Shown here: positions 5,821 to 8,049 of the stretch, piece after piece
How positions within the stretch are numbered: the stretch's first letter is position 1
Layout of the letters: every line of letters starts with the position of its first letter
Assembly: GCA_000432915.1 (NCBI GenBank)
Contig: HF995212.1
Span: forward strand, 1 to 8,049
Direction of reading: 5' to 3'
DNA length: 8,049 bases
Origin: Firmicutes bacterium CAG:194
Lineage (GTDB): Bacteria > Bacillota > Clostridia > Lachnospirales > Lachnospiraceae
Made by a program: the position numbers and the translations under genes
Notes under the pieces: generated by a model
What the model was told of the DNA's origin: nothing
Database searches by the model: none
What the model saw: the letters and a program-made list of their open reading frames with translations, nothing else

Positions 5821-6573
5821 ATGCTGAATCAGTTTTCAAGGACGCAGCTTCTGCTGGGACCGGAAGCAATGGAAAAATTAAAAAATGCGAGAGTCGCCGT
5901 ATTTGGGATCGGCGGTGTCGGTGGTTATGTCTGTGAAGCACTTGTCAGAAGCGGCGTCGGTGCTTTTGATCTTGTGGATGATGACAAGGTCTGTCTGACC
6001 AATTTAAACAGACAGATCATTGCCACAAGAAAGACAGTCGGCAAATATAAAACGGATGTGATGAAGGAACGTATCCTGGAGATCAATCCGGATGCGGAGG
6101 TGACAGTACACAAATGCTTTTTCCTGCCGGAAAATGCAGATACCTTCCCATTTGAAGAATATGACTATGTGGTAGATGCGGTAGATACGGTTACTGCCAA
6201 GATCGCACTTGTCATGAAGTCGCAGGAAGTGGGTGTACCGATCATCAGCAGCATGGGAGCAGGCAATAAGCTGGATGCATCTGCATTCCGTGTGGCGGAT
6301 ATTTATAAAACAAAGGTCTGTCCGCTGGCGAAGGTCATGCGGCGGGAGCTCAAAAAAAGAGGCGTGAAAAAGCTGAAGGTGGTCTATTCCGAGGAACAGC
6401 CGGTAAGACCGCTGGAAGATATGTCGATCAGCTGCAGAACGCATTGTATCTGCCCACCCGGGGCTGCGCGCAAATGCACGGAAAGAAGAGATATTCCGGG
6501 CAGTACAGCGTTTGTACCATCGGTAGCAGGGCTGATCATAGCAGGCGAGGTCGTAAAGGATCTGTGCAAATAA
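5821..6573 (+). CDS. tcdA: tRNA threonylcarbamoyladenosine dehydratase (CsdL/YgdL family)
   Basis: TcdA uses ATP to cyclise t6A37 of ANN-decoding tRNAs to the hydantoin form ct6A. It belongs to the E1/ThiF/MoeB fold family. The 250 residues begin with FSRTQLLLGPEAMEKL and a Rossmann loop GIGGVGGYV at 29-37 (GxGGxG), followed by the acidic LVDDDKV and the TNLNRQI motif that contacts ATP. SSMGAGNKLDASAFRV and TKVCPLAKVMRRELK are diagnostic of TcdA rather than MoeB or ThiF. A cysteine cluster lies near the C-terminus: C205, C209, C211 and C219, in SCRTHCICPPG and KCTERR. The last part, FVPSVAGLIIAGEVV, is the usual end. ATG 5821 has AAAGGAA upstream and sits 24 bases after luxS, so it is likely co-transcribed. 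The sulfur-transfer partners CsdA/CsdE of E. coli are not in the window. Confidence 0.93.
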   Translation: MLNQFSRTQLLLGPEAMEKLKNARVAVFGIGGVGGYVCEALVRSGVGAFDLVDDDKVCLTNLNRQIIATRKTVGKYKTDVMKERILEINPDAEVTVHKCFFLPENADTFPFEEYDYVVDAVDTVTAKIALVMKSQEVGVPIISSMGAGNKLDASAFRVADIYKTKVCPLAKVMRRELKKRGVKKLKVVYSEEQPVRPLEDMSISCRTHCICPPGAARKCTERRDIPGSTAFVPSVAGLIIAGEVVKDLCK

Positions 6574-6605
6574 ACAAAAATCTTGTATAAACAGATCTGC
6601 GGAAA

Positions 6606-6612
6606 AGAGGAA
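6606..6612 (+). promoter_or_regulatory. Ribosome binding site deciding the methyltransferase start
   Basis: AGAGGAA precedes ATG 6619 by 6 bases. It favours this start over the in-frame TTG at 6583, which lacks a Shine-Dalgarno sequence and would add 12 residues that do not belong to the PUA domain. Confidence 0.65.
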
Positions 6613-6618
6613 AGACAG

Positions 6619-7836
6619 ATGCAGAACCATACAATCGTAACGCTGAAAAAAGGAGAGGGCAGAACCATTAAAGCAGGTGGTATGTGGATCTTCGATAACG
6701 AAATAGATACGATCACCGGCAGTTTTCATAACGGGGATGTTGTGACGGTACATGATTTTGACGGGTATCCGATGGGCAGAGGATTCATCAACCAGAATTC
6801 CAAGATCAGGATCCGTCTTATGACGAGAAAAACAGAGCAGGAGATCGACAGGGATTTTTTACGGATGCGTGTGAAAAATGCATGGGAGTACCGTAAGACA
6901 ACTGTAGACACCTCCTCCTGCCGAGTTATCTTCGGAGAGGCGGATTTTCTGCCGGGGCTTGTTGTGGACAAATATGAAGATGTGCTTGTTGTGGAATGTC
7001 TGGCACTTGGCATGGAACAGTTTAAGGAAACTATCGTGGAGCTTTTAAAGGAAGTTCTGGCAGAGGATGGGATCCGTGTCCGCGGCGTATACGAACGCAG
7101 TGATGCCAGTGAACGGAAAAAAGAAGGTTTGCCGAAGGTAAAGGATTTTATCGGTGAGCCGTTTGATACGAATGTAGAGATTGTGGAAAATGGTGTCCAT
7201 TATATGGTAGATGTGGTAAACGGACAGAAGACGGGATTTTTCCTCGATCAGAAATACAACCGCCTTGCCATGCAGCGTATCTGTAAGGGGAAAAGAGTGC
7301 TGGACTGCTTTACCCATATGGGCACCTTTGCACTCAACGCGGGAATCGCCGGAGCTTTGGACGTGACCGGGCTGGATATTTCAGAGTACGCCGTTTCGCA
7401 GGCAACAGAAAATGCCCGTCGGAATGGTCTGGAGGATACGGTGCATTTTCGCTGCGCAAATGTGCTGGATGAACTGCCGCGCCTTGCAGCAGTCGGGGAG
7501 AAGTATGATGTGGTCATTCTGGATCCACCGGCTTTCACAAAGTCACGCGAGGCGACCAAGAATGCCATTAAGGGTTATCGTGAAATCAATATGAAAGGGT
7601 TAAAACTTGTTAAAGACGGTGGCTATCTTGCAACCTGTTCCTGCTCTCATTTCATGACGCAGGAGCTTCTTGCAAAAACGGTCAAGGAAGCAGCAAAGGC
7701 AATGCACAAGCGGCTCCGTCAGGTAGAGTTCCGCACCCAGGCACCGGACCATCCGATCCTGTGGGCAAATTCGGCGAATGTACCGGAGAGTTATTATTTG
7801 AAGTTTTTCATTTTTCAGGTGGTGGATGAAAAGTAA
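6619..7836 (+). CDS. rlmI: Class I SAM-dependent 23S rRNA methyltransferase, RlmI family (COG1092)
   Basis: Members of this family add a methyl group to a cytosine of 23S rRNA using SAM and release SAH. The 405-residue product has the family layout. An N-terminal PUA-like domain spans residues ~1-75 (MWIFDNEID, GDVVTVHDFDG, GRGFINQNSKIRIR). A central linker region (VRGVYERSDASERKKEG and TGFFLDQKYNR) follows. The Rossmann methyltransferase domain carries motif I LDCFTHMGTFALNAG (228-242), the acidic LDIS, motif IV DPPAF at 302-306 and TCSCS at 339-343 with candidate catalytic cysteines. Length matches E. coli RlmI (396 residues). It starts 45 bases after tcdA and probably shares the luxS transcript, placing an SAH producer with the SAH-recycling genes. 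The exact rRNA position modified is not certain, so the symbol marks the family. Confidence 0.87.
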   Translation: MQNHTIVTLKKGEGRTIKAGGMWIFDNEIDTITGSFHNGDVVTVHDFDGYPMGRGFINQNSKIRIRLMTRKTEQEIDRDFLRMRVKNAWEYRKTTVDTSSCRVIFGEADFLPGLVVDKYEDVLVVECLALGMEQFKETIVELLKEVLAEDGIRVRGVYERSDASERKKEGLPKVKDFIGEPFDTNVEIVENGVHYMVDVVNGQKTGFFLDQKYNRLAMQRICKGKRVLDCFTHMGTFALNAGIAGALDVTGLDISEYAVSQATENARRNGLEDTVHFRCANVLDELPRLAAVGEKYDVVILDPPAFTKSREATKNAIKGYREINMKGLKLVKDGGYLATCSCSHFMTQELLAKTVKEAAKAMHKRLRQVEFRTQAPDHPILWANSANVPESYYLKFFIFQVVDEK

Positions 7837-7840
7837 GTGG

Positions 7841-7904
7841 CTGAAAGTGGTAAGAAAAATGGTAAGTCTGAGTGGTAAGCACCTGAAATGTAACGAATGG
7901 TAAG
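7841..7904 (+). repeat. Degenerate tandem repeat, core TGGTAAG
   Basis: TGGTAAG occurs at 7848-7854, 7860-7866, 7873-7879 and 7898-7904. The spacings are 12, 13 and 25 bases, as if one unit between the third and fourth had decayed. Flanks are also related (CTGAAAG, TCTGAG and CCTGAAA before the cores), pointing to an ancestral unit near CTGAAAGTGGTAAG. The first unit begins 4 bases after the methyltransferase stop codon. Confidence 0.7.
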
Positions 7905-7937
7905 TTTATGGGGAAAACGGTATGTTCTATTTGAATG

Positions 7938-7992
7938 ATAACGAGAAACTAACAAAAGGCTAACCATGGACTAACAAAGAACTAACCACACG
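7938..7992 (+). repeat. 11-base phased CTAAC array with 22-base super-period
   Basis: CTAAC starts at 7949, 7960, 7971 and 7982, exactly 11 bases apart, with a one-mismatch copy (ATAAC) at 7938 in the same phase. Units alternate: CTAACAAAAGG, CTAACCATGGA, CTAACAAAGAA, CTAACCACACG. The first and third share CTAACAAA and the second and fourth share CTAACCA, giving a 22-base period. The spacing places every box on nearly the same face of the helix, as expected for cooperative protein binding. On the minus strand the box reads GTTAG. Confidence 0.75.
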
Positions 7993-8049
7993 TATCTTTC
8001 TTTTTTGAATAAGAGTTGATATTATTATCATGGAAGTAATGAACAGAGA

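Larger units (their letters stand above)
7837..8049. other. Non-coding tail with two sets of short phased repeats
   Basis: The 213 bases after the methyltransferase stop are more AT-rich than the genes and hold no convincing gene or Rho-independent terminator. TGGTAAG units occupy 7841-7904 and CTAAC boxes occupy 7938-7992. The last ~50 bases are AT-rich with TTGAAT, TTGATA and TATTAT elements, but no pair has good promoter spacing. ATG at 8030 and 8039 could start a gene running off the edge, but neither has a properly spaced Shine-Dalgarno sequence. Confidence 0.6.

Noticed and set aside
6004..6753. 249-codon minus-strand open frame under tcdA and the start of the methyltransferase gene
   Set aside because: Antisense to strongly conserved TcdA motifs, no domain seen, rich in H, R, C and F as expected for a shadow frame.
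7938..7992. CRISPR array or plasmid iterons
   Set aside because: The repeat core is only 5-8 bases with 11-base spacing and no unique spacers of CRISPR length; classical iterons are longer and no replication gene is nearby.
8030..8049. Start of a gene at ATG 8030 or ATG 8039 running off the window
   Set aside because: Fewer than 7 codons are visible and neither ATG has a Shine-Dalgarno sequence at suitable distance.

Overview
The window looks like a chromosomal segment of a Gram-positive anaerobe of the Clostridia, most likely a Lachnospiraceae-type gut bacterium. This is inferred from the comEC-holA neighbourhood typical of Firmicutes, strong AAGGAGG-type ribosome binding sites, consensus sigma-A promoters, moderate GC content and the style of the protein sequences. 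No rRNA, tRNA, CRISPR array, insertion sequence or phage gene was seen. Apart from the last ~210 bases the segment is densely coding.

Left block (1-4319, all plus strand): the C-terminal three quarters of the DNA-uptake channel ComEC, cut by the window edge and apparently interrupted by a 25-base insertion just inside it; a hotdog-fold acyl-CoA thioesterase; HolA, the delta subunit of the DNA polymerase III clamp loader; a small unrecognised protein with an N-terminal membrane anchor and a C-terminal four-cysteine zinc ribbon; and a thioredoxin with a CAPC active site. From the thioesterase onward the gaps are short and the genes probably share transcripts.

Central block (4322-6573): a minus-strand nucleosidase of the MTA/SAH nucleosidase superfamily ends 2 bases from the thioredoxin stop. 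It is transcribed divergently from luxS. The ~210-base space between them holds two well-formed sigma-A promoters facing outward (TTGACA-N17-TATGAT on the minus strand, TTGCAT-N17-TATAAT on the plus strand) with a short dyad between them. A canonical nucleosidase plus LuxS would recycle S-adenosylhomocysteine to homocysteine and the AI-2 precursor. However, this nucleosidase has Asn at the position of the catalytic Asp that protonates the purine in the E. coli enzyme, so its substrate or activity is in doubt. luxS is followed at 24 bases by tcdA, which makes cyclic t6A in tRNA.

Right block (6619-8049): an RlmI-family SAM-dependent rRNA methyltransferase, a producer of SAH, probably closes the luxS transcript. 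After its stop codon lies a non-coding tail with two families of short phased repeats. One is a degenerate run of TGGTAAG units about 12-13 bases apart. The other is a strikingly regular array of CTAAC boxes exactly 11 bases apart that alternate in type to give a 22-base super-period. This tail, the Asp-to-Asn nucleosidase and the disrupted ComEC motif are the least ordinary parts of the window.
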